DNA of 64,000 nucleotides from assembly GCF_013155365.1 (NCBI RefSeq), contig NZ_JABJRA010000007.1, positions 62,001-126,000 on the forward strand, given 5' to 3'. The stretch comes from Nocardioides sp. zg-DK7169. GTDB lineage: Bacteria; Actinomycetota; Actinomycetes; Propionibacteriales; Nocardioidaceae. How positions within the stretch are numbered: the stretch's first letter is position 1; each line of letters starts with the position of its first letter. The notes under the pieces are model-generated. The model was not told where the DNA came from and did not search any database. It saw nothing but the letters and a program-made list of their open reading frames with translations. The translations under genes and the position numbers were made by a program. Below are positions 1 through 8,453 of the stretch, piece after piece.

Positions 1-1071
1 CCCGTCGCGCAGCGCGAGGGCGACGCGGTGGGTCTTGGTGTGCAGCCGCCGCTTGCGCCCGACGTCGAGGGGGCGGCCCTGGCCGTCGAGGACGGCCGGC
101 ACGATCCCGGCCTCACAGGCCAGGCGGCGCGCCTCGGTGGCCGAGATCGTCTCCCCGGTGTGCAGGTGCGCCGCGCGCAGCCCACCGAGCAGGGACTCCA
201 ACGGCATGGTGATGACGATGGTCGCGGCCACGCCCCCGGCGTCGGGCAACCGGTCGGTGGGGTAGCGCTCGAGGAACTCGCAGAACGCCTGACCCATCCG
301 CTCCGGCCCCGGCCTCCGCTCAGCCCCCACAGCACCGGCGCCGTTCACCGCCTGCTGGTGCTTCGGCGCGGCGATCGCGAGGAGCGCGGCACGCAGCATC
401 GCGGCGTGGTGGGTGGGGATGGTGAACCGGCCGTGGGTCTTGCCGTGGCCGTCGTCGGACATCGTGAGCCGGGCCGCGGCACGCGCCGCGGCCTCCTCGC
501 GCTCCAACCGGGCGGCCTCGGCGGCGTCGGCCTGCTCGGGAGCGGCCACCTCGACCAGCCGCTTGGCCAGACGACGCAGGGTGATCGCGTCGTGCTCGCT
601 CGCCTGCTCGAGGAGGAACTCCTCCGCCTTGGCCCGGATCTCCTCGTCGACCAGGTCGGCGGGCAGGTCGTCGACGGCGTCGATGATCACCTGGGCCTGG
701 TCCAGGTGGATCTGCCCAGCCGCCAACGCGCCCCGGACACCGTCGTGGTGGCCGCTGTCGAGCGCCCGGGCAACCCGCATCAGCCGGTGGGCCTCCGGGC
801 GGGTCAAGCGGGACTCATGGGCCCACCAGTTCGCAGTGCTGGTCGCACCGACCGCGTCACCGACCTCGACCGAATGCGCGTGGGCCGCGACCCGCAACCG
901 CAGCTCCTGCAGCCGCGCGATCTCGGCCCCCAGGTCCAGCAGGGTCGCCCCGGCCTCCGCCTCGCTCAGCGACCACACCGGCGCCTCCGCGACCGCGTCC
1001 AGGGCCTCGTGCACGCAGGCCACCGCTGCGGCCACCGGGTGGCCGGATCGGGGCGGGCGAGGTGCTTCCAT
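1..1071 (-). CDS. DUF222 / HNH endonuclease-type protein, 3' end outside window
   Basis: The frame starts at an ATG at 1069-1071 and runs off the left edge, so about 357 N-terminal residues are present and the C-terminus is missing. The visible part is a DUF222 domain: a charged helical region followed by GETISATEARRLACEAGIVP and PLDVGRKRR close to the window edge, which in this family lead directly into an HNH nuclease domain. Such proteins occur in many copies in actinobacterial genomes and some are linked to mobile DNA; their cellular role is not established. It is unrelated in function to the neighbouring catabolic genes and probably marks the left border of the island. The HNH motif itself cannot be seen here. 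Confidence 0.85.
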   Translation of the reverse strand, partial: MEAPRPPRSGHPVAAAVACVHEALDAVAEAPVWSLSEAEAGATLLDLGAEIARLQELRLRVAAHAHSVEVGDAVGATSTANWWAHESRLTRPEAHRLMRVARALDSGHHDGVRGALAAGQIHLDQAQVIIDAVDDLPADLVDEEIRAKAEEFLLEQASEHDAITLRRLAKRLVEVAAPEQADAAEAARLEREEAAARAAARLTMSDDGHGKTHGRFTIPTHHAAMLRAALLAIAAPKHQQAVNGAGAVGAERRPGPERMGQAFCEFLERYPTDRLPDAGGVAATIVITMPLESLLGGLRAAHLHTGETISATEARRLACEAGIVPAVLDGQGRPLDVGRKRRLHTKTHRVALALRDG

Positions 1072-1159
1072 GGACCTACTCAACCATCGACCACCGACAG
1101 TCTCGGGCCGTCGTTCCCGCAGGTCAGGGGGCCTGTGGACAACCGTTCGGTCGGGCGGC

Positions 1160-1365
1160 TCAGCCGTCGAGGGTGTAGTCGAGCAGGAGCCGGTGGGTCC
1201 CGTCCTCCTCGACCACGACGCGGCCCGTCCCGGCGATGCTCGCGAGGTCGCCGGTGCCGCTGTCCGGGACGATCACAAGGTGCTCGTCGAAGCGGTCGGT
1301 GCCGTGCGTCGACGCCGCATGCACCACGTTGAACGTGCCGCGCCGTCCGCTCAGGGAGCTCGCGA
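1160..1365 (-). pseudogene. C-terminal remnant of a DUF3224-like protein
   Basis: On the minus strand a frame ending at a TGA (1160-1162) reads GRRGTFNVVHAAS, then VIVPDSGTGDLASIAGTGR and HRLLLDYTLDG, which looks like the C-terminal half of a DUF3224 protein (about 130 residues when complete). Upstream, the same frame hits TAA at 1448-1450 without an ATG; the only start nearby is GTG at 1327, which would give 55 residues. I read it as a decayed fragment. The rest of 1072-1619 holds no other gene I can support. Confidence 0.4.
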
Positions 1366-1554
1366 AGGGTCTTGACCATGTGGGCGACGACTCCCGCTGG
1401 CGACGACCTCTCCGGGACGGCGATGCCGCCCACCGCGGTGGGGGAGCTTATCGGGGTCCAGACGGAGGTCGTGAAGGTCGAGGATCGTGCATGGCCCGAC
1501 GGGAGGCGACCCGGCGCCGTCGTGGGGTGAAGGAGAGCGACGGCTCTCGCCCGC

Positions 1555-1614
1555 GTCGTACGACGACAAGGGCCCGGCCCACCGCGAGGTGGACCGGGCT
1601 CGTGGTCGTACGAC
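1555..1614. terminator. Hairpin terminator after the membrane-protein gene
   Basis: GTCGTACGAC at 1555-1564 is repeated as its own inverse at 1605-1614, and inside it GCCCGGCCCACC (1572-1583) pairs with GGTGGACCGGGC (1588-1599), with one mismatch. It lies directly downstream of the minus-strand operon that ends at 1620. Confidence 0.6.
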
Positions 1615-1619
1615 GGAGC

Positions 1620-2351
1620 TCAGCCGGCGAGCGTGCCCGGCTTGAAGACGCCCAGGAACGAGGCGATCAGGACCAGCACCCAGATGGAGTAGACCCACGG
1701 CACGGCACGCTTCATCGCGCCGCCGATGCCGGCCTCGACCTCGGGGGTGGAGCCGGTGGTCATCAGGGCGCCGAAGGCGGGCCCGAAGGGCCGCAGCGAG
1801 ACCCGGATCATGATGCCGCAGAAGATGCAGAGGGCGTAGGCGATGATCTTGCCGGCCAGCCACTTCGGGTTGGTGTCGACGCCGAACGGCGAGTCGACGA
1901 TCAGCGCGTAGAACGCGGCGGCCAGCAGGCCGACGGTGATCGCGATCCGGACCACCCAGTCGGCGCGGTAGGCCAGGTCGGCGTGCTTCGCGGGGGACTT
2001 GAAGAAGGCGATGAGCATGATCGCCAGCCAGGCCAGCGAGCCGACCCAGGCGAGCACCAGCGGCCAGCCGTAGAAGATGTCGCGGCCGATGTCGCCGGCC
2101 GCCATCAGGGTCACGCCGCTGGGGAGCATCAGGATCAGGCAGATCCGCGGGGCCAGGTCGACCATGTGCATGATCTTCATGGCCGTGGCGCGGGCGGCCG
2201 GGGTGATGCTCGGGTCGACCACGAACTTGCTGGAGTAGAACACTCCGAGGTCGCTGCCCAGCCAGTAGGTCACCAGCAGGATGTGCAGGAGGATCGCGAA
2301 GCTGTGCAGGTCGAAACCGACTGCGGGTTCGATCGTCGCAGCGAGGTCCAT
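1620..2351 (-). CDS. Polytopic integral membrane protein of unknown function
   Basis: A 243-residue protein with about six or seven hydrophobic segments and short polar loops. The first reads HSFAILLHILLVTYWLGSDL and a later stretch contains KIMHMVDLAPR; conserved-looking His residues inside or next to membrane segments resemble CopD/DUF2269-type or heme-binding membrane proteins, but this is only a resemblance. It sits 52 bp downstream of the acyl-CoA synthetase on the same strand, so the two are probably co-transcribed from the promoter near 3931-4000. The start ATG at 2349-2351 is the natural one for the first segment. No catalytic motif is visible and I cannot assign a function. Confidence 0.7.
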   Translation of the reverse strand: MDLAATIEPAVGFDLHSFAILLHILLVTYWLGSDLGVFYSSKFVVDPSITPAARATAMKIMHMVDLAPRICLILMLPSGVTLMAAGDIGRDIFYGWPLVLAWVGSLAWLAIMLIAFFKSPAKHADLAYRADWVVRIAITVGLLAAAFYALIVDSPFGVDTNPKWLAGKIIAYALCIFCGIMIRVSLRPFGPAFGALMTTGSTPEVEAGIGGAMKRAVPWVYSIWVLVLIASFLGVFKPGTLAG

Positions 2352-2403
2352 GGGTCTCCGTTCGAGGGCAAGACGGGATGGGGAGCGCCGCGGAGCGGCA
2401 GGC

Positions 2404-3930
2404 TCAGAGGCGGATGTCGCGCTTGACGACCTTGCCCGCGGCGTTGCGGGGCAGGACGTCGGTGGTCGACCAGCGACGGGGGATCTTGAAGCCGGCGAGA
2501 CGCGCGCGGCAGAAGGACTCCAGGTCGTCGGTGTCGAGGGTGGCGCCGGGGGCCAGGACGAGCACCGCCGCGACCTCCTCGCCCCACTTCTCCGAGGCCA
2601 CGCCGAGGACGGCGGCCTCGGACACGGCCGGGTGCTCGGCCAGGACGTCCTCGACCTCGCGGGGATAGACGTTGATCCCGCCGGAGACGATCATGTCGCT
2701 CTTGCGCCCGACGATGTGGATGAAGCCGTCCTTGTCGAGGGAGACCAGGTCGCCGCAGGTGACGAAGCCGTCCTCGGTGGTGCAGCGGGCGGTGGCCTCG
2801 GGGTTCTTGAAGTAGCCGTTCATCAGGTACGGCGAGCGGCTGAACAGCTCGCCGCTGCCGCCGGGGCCGACCTCGACGCCGGCGTCGTCGATGACGCGCA
2901 CCTCGGTCATGAACCACGGCTGGCCGACCGACCCGGGCCGGCTGGTCGCCTCGTCGGGGCGCAGGTTGGTGATGATGCCGCTCTCGGTCGAGCCGTAGAG
3001 CTCGTGGACGTCGACACCGGGGAAGGCGCCCATGACCCACTGCTTGAGCTCCCAGGGCAGGGCGGAGGCGTTGAAGTACAAGGTGTCCAGGCTGGACAGG
3101 TCGGCGGCGGCGATCGCCTCGTCACCGAGGCCGCGCAGCATCTGGGCGTGCGCGGGCACCAGGAACACCGACTGCACGGCGTGCCGGGCGACCAGCTCGA
3201 GCATCGTGGTGGGGGACCACTTGTTCAGCATCACGACGGTGCCGCCGGTGAAGACCGGCGCGTAGCCGAAGGCGAACCCGGCGCCGTGGTACATCGGCGC
3301 GACCGCGAGCGAGGTGCGGCCGTTGCCCAGGCCCCACTCGGCGGCGGCCTGGTAGAAGGTCAGCGACCGCGAGCGGTGGCTGATCATCACGCCCTTGGGC
3401 TGACCGGTGGTGCCCGAGGTGTAGGCGATGCAGAAGGGGTCGGTCTCCGCGACCGGGCGGCGCGGGTCGACGGGGGAGGCGGCGGCGAGCTCCGCGTCGT
3501 ACGTCGCGAACTCCTCGCTGTCCCCGACCACGATCAGCGGCAGCCCCCCGGAGCGGACGGCCGGGCCGACGACGTCGATGAGCTCCTCGGCGGCGATCAC
3601 GGCGCGCGCCTCGGAGTGCTCGAGGATGAACGCGGCCTCCGCGGCGGTGTAGCGCGGGTTGACCGGGACCATCGTCATCCCCGCCATCGCGATGCCGCAG
3701 GCGATCTCGGGGTGCTCAAGGCGGTTGCCGAGCCCGACGGCCACGTGGGCGCCGTCCTCGAGGCCGAGGCCGAGGAGCACGTTGGCGACGCGGGCGGCCC
3801 GCTCGCCGAGCTGGGCGTAGGTCAGGGTCCGGTCACCGTCGATGACGGCGAGGCGGTCGGGCGTCGCGCGGACGAACTCACGGACGCCGTTGGCGATGTT
3901 GAGCGGCGCACCGCCCGGAGCGAGTGACAT
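2404..3930 (-). CDS. Acyl-CoA synthetase (AMP-forming, class I adenylating enzyme)
   Basis: A 508-residue ANL-superfamily enzyme that activates a carboxylic acid to its CoA thioester through an acyl-AMP. Motifs in order: AYTSGTTGQPKGVMISH (P-loop-like A3 motif, about residue 170), ELYGSTESG (A5, near 310), the hinge region with GGINVYPREVE (near 415) and a C-terminal GKVVKRDIRL that carries the catalytic Lys. Length is normal for fatty- or aryl-acyl-CoA ligases; the natural acid cannot be read from sequence. It is divergent from an IclR regulator gene across a 303-bp gap, and a GAAACA-type palindrome lies 27 bp before its start, so it is probably controlled by that regulator. Paired with the CoA-transferases and PrpD-type enzyme, it suggests degradation through CoA esters. 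Confidence 0.93.
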   Translation of the reverse strand: MSLAPGGAPLNIANGVREFVRATPDRLAVIDGDRTLTYAQLGERAARVANVLLGLGLEDGAHVAVGLGNRLEHPEIACGIAMAGMTMVPVNPRYTAAEAAFILEHSEARAVIAAEELIDVVGPAVRSGGLPLIVVGDSEEFATYDAELAAASPVDPRRPVAETDPFCIAYTSGTTGQPKGVMISHRSRSLTFYQAAAEWGLGNGRTSLAVAPMYHGAGFAFGYAPVFTGGTVVMLNKWSPTTMLELVARHAVQSVFLVPAHAQMLRGLGDEAIAAADLSSLDTLYFNASALPWELKQWVMGAFPGVDVHELYGSTESGIITNLRPDEATSRPGSVGQPWFMTEVRVIDDAGVEVGPGGSGELFSRSPYLMNGYFKNPEATARCTTEDGFVTCGDLVSLDKDGFIHIVGRKSDMIVSGGINVYPREVEDVLAEHPAVSEAAVLGVASEKWGEEVAAVLVLAPGATLDTDDLESFCRARLAGFKIPRRWSTTDVLPRNAAGKVVKRDIRL

Positions 3931-4233
3931 GGGAAGCCCTTCCGGTTTTCAGGATGCGAAACAGCGTTCCACATCTGGGGCGTCCCCGTCCAGCGTTGCG
4001 CGACGTTCGGGGTGATTCTGGTCGGCCTGTCCAGTCCCGCGGGCCGTGTCCGGCCAGGGAGCACGGTTTTGCTTGCGACCGGGGGGAGAACATGGGAGAA
4101 ACGAGATTGCCCTGTGTGGAACAGGTGGATCCGGCGGGCCGTTGTCCGCTGCGAGGCCCGCCCGGGCCGGGCGGGCGCCGCCGACCCGCCATGACGACGA
4201 CACGATGTCCAGACATCTGCGAGGAGTTCAGGT
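3931..4233. promoter_or_regulatory. Divergent intergenic region between acyl-CoA synthetase and iclR1
   Basis: No gene is seen here. It carries one clear IclR-type palindrome at 3958-3970 next to the synthetase start, plus single half-sites (GGAACA near 4118, GAAAC near 4098) on the regulator side. The iclR1 start is preceded by GCGAGGAG, a good ribosome binding site. Confidence 0.6.
3958..3970. promoter_or_regulatory. Putative IclR operator, site A
   Basis: GAAACAGCGTTCC, an imperfect 13-bp palindrome, 27 bp upstream of the minus-strand acyl-CoA synthetase start. It matches the island consensus GRAACA-N-YGTTYC. The element resembles the KdgR-box type (TGAAACA...TGTTTCA) recognised by an IclR-family regulator in enterobacteria. 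Confidence 0.6.
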
Positions 4234-5049
4234 ATGCCCCCCACGGCCAAGTCGGTCACTGGCACCGAGAGTCAAGGCAGCGGCAGCGCCACCATCGCCA
4301 CGGTCGAGCGCGCCGCCGACATCCTCCTGCACCTCGCGAACACCCGCGGCCCGGACTTCGGGATCACCGAGCTCAGCGAGCAGCTCGGCATGTCGAAGGC
4401 GGCGATCCACCGGGTCCTGGCCTCGCTGCGCGGCCGCGGCCTGGTCGACCTCGACGAGCGCACCCGCCGCTACTCCCTCGGCGTGGGCGCGCTGCGGCTC
4501 GGGCTGGCCTACCTCGATCGCATCGACGTGCGCCGGATGGGCCGCCCGACCCTCGAGCAGCTCTCCGCCCGCACCAACGAGACCGCCACCCTCTCGGTGC
4601 TTCTCGGCGGGCGCGAGCGGATCTACGTCGACCAGGTGACCCCGGACCGCGAGGTGATCATGTCGGTCTCCCTCGGCGAGCCGTACCCGCTGCACGCGGG
4701 CGCCTCGGGACGTACGTTCCTGGCCTACCTGCCCGAGGAGCAGGGCGAGACCTACCTCAACGACGTCCCGCTCGACGCGCTGACCGCCAGCACGATCATC
4801 GACGCCGACACGCTGCGCAGGACGCTGGCCGAGATCCGCGCCCAGGGCTGGGCCCGATCCTCGGGCGAGCGCAAGAGCGGTGCCGCGTCGGTCGCGGCCC
4901 CGGTGCGCAGCCATGACGGCTACCCGATCGCCGTGATCAGCGTGTGCGGCCCGGCGGAACGCCTGGCGAGCGAGTTCGAGGGCTGCCGCGACGCGCTGCT
5001 GCACGCCTCGCGGATGATGTCGCGCCAGTTCGGCTGGACCGGGGACTGA
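4234..5049 (+). CDS. IclR-family transcriptional regulator (copy 1)
   Basis: A 271-residue regulator. An N-terminal winged helix-turn-helix (about residues 22-85: ATVERAADILLHLAN, then MSKAAIHRVLASLRGRGLV) is followed by the C-terminal GAF-like effector domain, with RERIYVDQVTPDREVIMSVS and EPYPLHAGASGR typical of the IclR ligand pocket. It is a close paralogue of the regulator at 20190-20987: the stretch ERTRRYSLGVGALRLGL is identical in both and long stretches around it are nearly so, which indicates duplication within the island. It is divergent from the acyl-CoA synthetase and likely binds the GRAACA-type palindromes in this half of the window. The effector is unknown; a small aromatic or carboxylic acid would fit the family. 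Confidence 0.92.
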   Translation: MPPTAKSVTGTESQGSGSATIATVERAADILLHLANTRGPDFGITELSEQLGMSKAAIHRVLASLRGRGLVDLDERTRRYSLGVGALRLGLAYLDRIDVRRMGRPTLEQLSARTNETATLSVLLGGRERIYVDQVTPDREVIMSVSLGEPYPLHAGASGRTFLAYLPEEQGETYLNDVPLDALTASTIIDADTLRRTLAEIRAQGWARSSGERKSGAASVAAPVRSHDGYPIAVISVCGPAERLASEFEGCRDALLHASRMMSRQFGWTGD

Positions 5050-5113
5050 TCAGCGACCGGGTCGAACGCCCCTCGGGGGCAGAATTAACACGAACGTTCC
5101 CGTTACCCCTTGT

Positions 5114-5126
5114 GGAACACCGTTCC
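5114..5126. promoter_or_regulatory. Putative IclR operator, site B
   Basis: GGAACACCGTTCC, a palindrome with one central base, in the gap between iclR1 and the VOC gene that starts at 5235 (108 bp upstream of it). It fits the GRAACA-N-YGTTYC consensus. A second small palindrome, GAACGTTC, lies just upstream at about 5092-5099. Confidence 0.6.
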
Positions 5127-5234
5127 TCTAGGTGAAACTCCTGTCTAGCGCGGCGTCGCCGGCCTCGGTCGCAGCGGTCCGCGCCACCAGCCGGATGTCC
5201 GCGTCTGCGGCGCTGCACAGGAACGAGGGAACCG

Positions 5235-6173
5235 ATGGGCTCGCACCGACCCGTGCTGTACGGCGGACTCATCTCGACCGCGACGCCGCAGGCGCACGTA
5301 CGCCTCTTCGGTGAGGTGTTCGGCATGGCGCTCGCCGGCGCGACCCGCCTCGACGGCGCCGCCGCGAGCGCCCTGTTCGGCGCCCCGCTGAGCGGCGCCG
5401 AGCTCGTCGTGCTCCAGACCCCGGGTGTCGAGTCCGGGGTGGTGGTCGTCGCCTTCACCCCCACCTCGGCCCAGACCGTGCGCAGCTACGCGACGCGGGT
5501 GGACCGCGACGCGTTGAAGGTCATCGACTTCTACGCCCCCGACTACGAGGCCGCGATCGCGCATGCCCGGGCCCTCGGCCACGAGGTGGTGGAGGCCGAG
5601 GCGGAGTACGAGCTGGCCGCCGGCACCTTCCGCGAGGCGCACCTGTGGGCCCCGGACAACGTCGTGACCGCGTTCCTCGGCGGCCCGGCGGACTTCTTCG
5701 CCGACTTCGCCCAGGTGGGGGACCGCCGTACCAGCGAGGTGCAGAGCATCTCGGCGCCGGTCAGCGACGCCCAGCCCGTGGTCGACTTCTACCGCGAGGT
5801 CCTCGGCTGGGACGTGGTGTTCGAGTACGCCATCGACGACCCGAGCTTCTCGGCCCTGGTCGGCATCGAGGAGCCGCTGCAGCTGCGCTCGCGCAACGTC
5901 GGGACCAGCACCCGCGAGCCCTACCTCGGGCTCATCGACTACGGCCTGCCCGCCGACGTCGGGGGATCGCTGCGCGGGCAGAGCGTCGCGCCGCGACGCG
6001 GGCTGCTCGGCGCGGTCGTGCTCGTCGCCGACCTCGACCCCGTGGTGGCCGCGGCCGGTGACGCCGCCGGCCCCGTGCAGGCGCTGGACCCCGTCGCGTT
6101 CGTGGGCCCCCGGGCCTGCGTCCTGACCCCGCCGCACGGGGTGCCGCACCTGGTCCTGGAGCGAGCGCGCTGA
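5235..6173 (+). CDS. VOC-superfamily protein (glyoxalase / extradiol-dioxygenase fold)
   Basis: A 312-residue protein made of two vicinal-oxygen-chelate halves (about residues 5-145 and 160-305). The second half has VVDFYREVLGWDVVFEYAI, the usual first strand-helix of a VOC module. The classical His/His/Glu metal triad of ring-cleaving dioxygenases is not obvious, so dioxygenase, isomerase and binding roles all remain open. A good GAGGGA ribosome binding site precedes the ATG at 5235. It is the first gene after IclR operator site B and may head the transcript that continues into the ABC importer at 6433. A second, different VOC protein (10929-11861) lies at the other end of that importer. Confidence 0.75.
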   Translation: MGSHRPVLYGGLISTATPQAHVRLFGEVFGMALAGATRLDGAAASALFGAPLSGAELVVLQTPGVESGVVVVAFTPTSAQTVRSYATRVDRDALKVIDFYAPDYEAAIAHARALGHEVVEAEAEYELAAGTFREAHLWAPDNVVTAFLGGPADFFADFAQVGDRRTSEVQSISAPVSDAQPVVDFYREVLGWDVVFEYAIDDPSFSALVGIEEPLQLRSRNVGTSTREPYLGLIDYGLPADVGGSLRGQSVAPRRGLLGAVVLVADLDPVVAAAGDAAGPVQALDPVAFVGPRACVLTPPHGVPHLVLERAR

Positions 6174-6432
6174 CCGTGGTGCCGAGACCTGCCCAAGAGG
6201 CGTGGTCGGTGCCCACGGGCCCGGTCCGCGGTGTGAACGAAGTGTCGAGGAGTGCCACCGGAGCCGCCCGCAAGGGCGCACCGGGCGGCGAGAGGAGTGG
6301 AGCCGTGAGGCGGACGCAGAGGCGAGTGGGCCACGTGGACCCAGTGGGTCGAGCGGGGGTCCCGGCACCCCGGTGCTCGACCCCGTCGGGGGCCGGGCGC
6401 GATCCGCGCCCCGTCGGGCGGGAGGACGCGGC

Positions 6433-7398
6433 GTGCTGAGGATGACGCTCTCGCGGCTCGCCTCGGCGGTGCCCGTGCTGATCTTGATCTCGATGGTGTC
6501 CTTCGCGCTGCTGCGGCTCTCGCCGGGCGACCCGGCGCTGCTCTCGGTCGGGATGGAGGCGCCGGCGGAGGCGCTGGCCAAGGCCCGCGCCGAGATGCGT
6601 CTCGACGACCCGATCTGGACCCAGTACTGGGCCTGGATGACCGACATGGTCCGCGGCGACCTCGGTACGTCGTACTCCGACAAGGCGCCGGTGACCGAGG
6701 CGATCGCCGACCGGCTGCCCGCGACGCTCCAGCTCGCCGTGATGGCGCTCCTGCTCATCGTCCTGATCGGCGTCCCGCTCGGCGTGCTCTCCGCGCTGCG
6801 CGCGAACCGGCTCACCGACCAGATCATCCGGGTCGGCTCGCTGGCCGGCATCTCGGTGCCCAACTTCGTGGTCGCGCTGTTCCTGGTGCTGGCCTTCGGC
6901 TGGTGGTTCCCCGGGATCATGCCCTACCAGGGCTACGTCGCCCTGGGTGACGACCTGCTGCTCAGCCTCAAGACCACGCTGCTCCCGGCGATCGCCCTGG
7001 CGGCGCCGCAGATCGGCCTGGTCGCCCGGCTCACCCGCTCCAGCATGCTCGAGGTCCTCGGCCAGGACTACGTGTCCGCGGCCCGGGCGATGGGCGTGCG
7101 CGAGCGGGTGATCATCTGGAAGGACACCCTGCGCAACGCGCTGCTGCCCGTCGTCACGGTCCTCGGCGTGCAGACCGGGTTCCTGCTCGGTGGCTCCGTG
7201 GTGGTCGAGACGGTCTTCGGCATCCCGGGCCTGGGGCGCCTGCTCGTGGAGTCCTTCACGATCCGCGACTACCCCGTGACCATCGGCGTGATGATGTTCA
7301 TCGCCGCGGTCTTCGTCTTCATCAACATCGTGGTCGACCTGCTCTACGGGGTCATCAACCCGCGCATCCGGGTCGGCTACGCGAGCGGGAAGGAGTGA
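6433..7398 (+). CDS. ABC transporter permease, DppB/OppB type (importer 1)
   Basis: A 321-residue inner-membrane permease of the dipeptide/oligopeptide/nickel importer family. It has an N-terminal anchor segment (VPVLILISMVSFALLRLSPG), the cytoplasmic coupling loop with the EAA-like motif ARAMGVRERVIIWKDTLRNA, and a C-terminal segment ending in YGVINPRIRVG, all typical of DppB. I chose the GTG at 6433 because GGGAGG lies about eight bases upstream and the family N-terminus begins here; the frame stays open further upstream (to 6202) but that part is low-complexity and lacks family features. Its stop overlaps the next start (GTGA). The gene cluster 6433-10551 has two permeases and two ATPases but no binding protein. 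Confidence 0.93.
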   Translation: MLRMTLSRLASAVPVLILISMVSFALLRLSPGDPALLSVGMEAPAEALAKARAEMRLDDPIWTQYWAWMTDMVRGDLGTSYSDKAPVTEAIADRLPATLQLAVMALLLIVLIGVPLGVLSALRANRLTDQIIRVGSLAGISVPNFVVALFLVLAFGWWFPGIMPYQGYVALGDDLLLSLKTTLLPAIALAAPQIGLVARLTRSSMLEVLGQDYVSAARAMGVRERVIIWKDTLRNALLPVVTVLGVQTGFLLGGSVVVETVFGIPGLGRLLVESFTIRDYPVTIGVMMFIAAVFVFINIVVDLLYGVINPRIRVGYASGKE

Positions 7399-8453
7399 GC
7401 GCGGTGAGCACCAGCATCCCCACACCGCCCGCCGTCGAGCCGAGGGACCCGGGTGCGGCGACGACGCCGGCACCCGCCTCGGTCCACCGGGCCGACGAGG
7501 TCGGCCTGCTGCGCCGGCTGGCCTCGAACAAGCTCAGCCTGATCAGCCTGATCGGCGTCGTCTTCTTCCTGCTGCTGGCCCTGGTCGGCCCGTTCTTCTC
7601 GCCCCACGACCCCGCGGCGCTCGGCGACGACCCGATGGCGGCGCCCAGCTCGACGTACTGGATGGGCACCGACTCGGTCGGCCGCGACGTCTTCTCCCGG
7701 TTCCTGCACGGCTCGAGGGTCTCGATCCTGGTCGGCTTCGTCGCCGTCGTCTTCGCGCTGGTCGTCGGGACCGCGCTGGGCATGCTCGCCGGCATGCGCT
7801 CGGGCAAGTGGCGCGACTCGGTGATCATGCGGCTGATGGACGTCATCTTGGCGTTCCCGCTGCTGGTGCTGGTGCCGGTGATCACCGGCATCATCGGCCA
7901 GCGCGACCTCTCCCTCGGGCCGATCCCGATCGGGCCCGAGGTGCTGGTGGCCGTCGCGATCGGCATCGTCCTGGTCCCCGTCTTCGCCCGCATCGCCCGC
8001 GCCAGCGTCCTGGCGGAGATGCGCGAGGACTACGTCATGGCGGTGCGCTCCTTCGGCGGCCGCAGCCGCGACATCCTGCTGCGCAACCTGCTGCCCAACA
8101 TCGCGGCCCCGCTGGTCGTCCAGGCGGCGTTCGGCCTCGCCATGGCGATCACCGTCGAGGCGGCGGTGTCGTTCCTCGGCCTCGGCGTGCAGCCGCCCGG
8201 CGCCAGCTGGGGCACCCTGCTCGCCGACGCCCGCCAGTACGTCACCCTCGGCGCCTGGTGGCTGGTGGTGTTCCCGTCGATCGCGATCGCGCTCTTCGTG
8301 CTGGTCTTCAACCTGCTCGGCGACCAGCTGCGCGACGAGCTCGACCCGCGGGCCAAGACCGCGATGAAGAAGAGGTCCGGCGGTTCGCGGCGGGCCCGAC
8401 GTGGCGCCGTTGCGGCCGCCACCCCCGAGCGTGTGGAGGGAGAGCAGCGATGA
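7395..8453 (+). CDS. ABC transporter permease, DppC/OppC type (importer 1)
   Basis: A 352-residue permease that pairs with the preceding DppB-type subunit. After a Pro/Ala-rich cytoplasmic N-terminus it has the OppC N-terminal segment, the periplasmic-loop motif MGTDSVGRDVFSRFLHGSR, the coupling motif VRSFGGRSRDILLRNLLPN and SFLGLGVQPPGASWG, all diagnostic of DppC. It overlaps the previous gene by four bases at a GTGA; a second in-frame GTG at 7404 is an alternative start. The C-terminus is a basic, Arg-rich tail. The transported substrate is not evident: family members carry peptides, nickel, sugars and, for Dpp, heme precursors. Confidence 0.93.
   Translation: MSAVSTSIPTPPAVEPRDPGAATTPAPASVHRADEVGLLRRLASNKLSLISLIGVVFFLLLALVGPFFSPHDPAALGDDPMAAPSSTYWMGTDSVGRDVFSRFLHGSRVSILVGFVAVVFALVVGTALGMLAGMRSGKWRDSVIMRLMDVILAFPLLVLVPVITGIIGQRDLSLGPIPIGPEVLVAVAIGIVLVPVFARIARASVLAEMREDYVMAVRSFGGRSRDILLRNLLPNIAAPLVVQAAFGLAMAITVEAAVSFLGLGVQPPGASWGTLLADARQYVTLGAWWLVVFPSIAIALFVLVFNLLGDQLRDELDPRAKTAMKKRSGGSRRARRGAVAAATPERVEGEQR

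Noticed and set aside
28..1332. Plus-strand open frame of 434 codons at the left edge
   Set aside because: It is antisense to the DUF222 protein and has no recognisable features.
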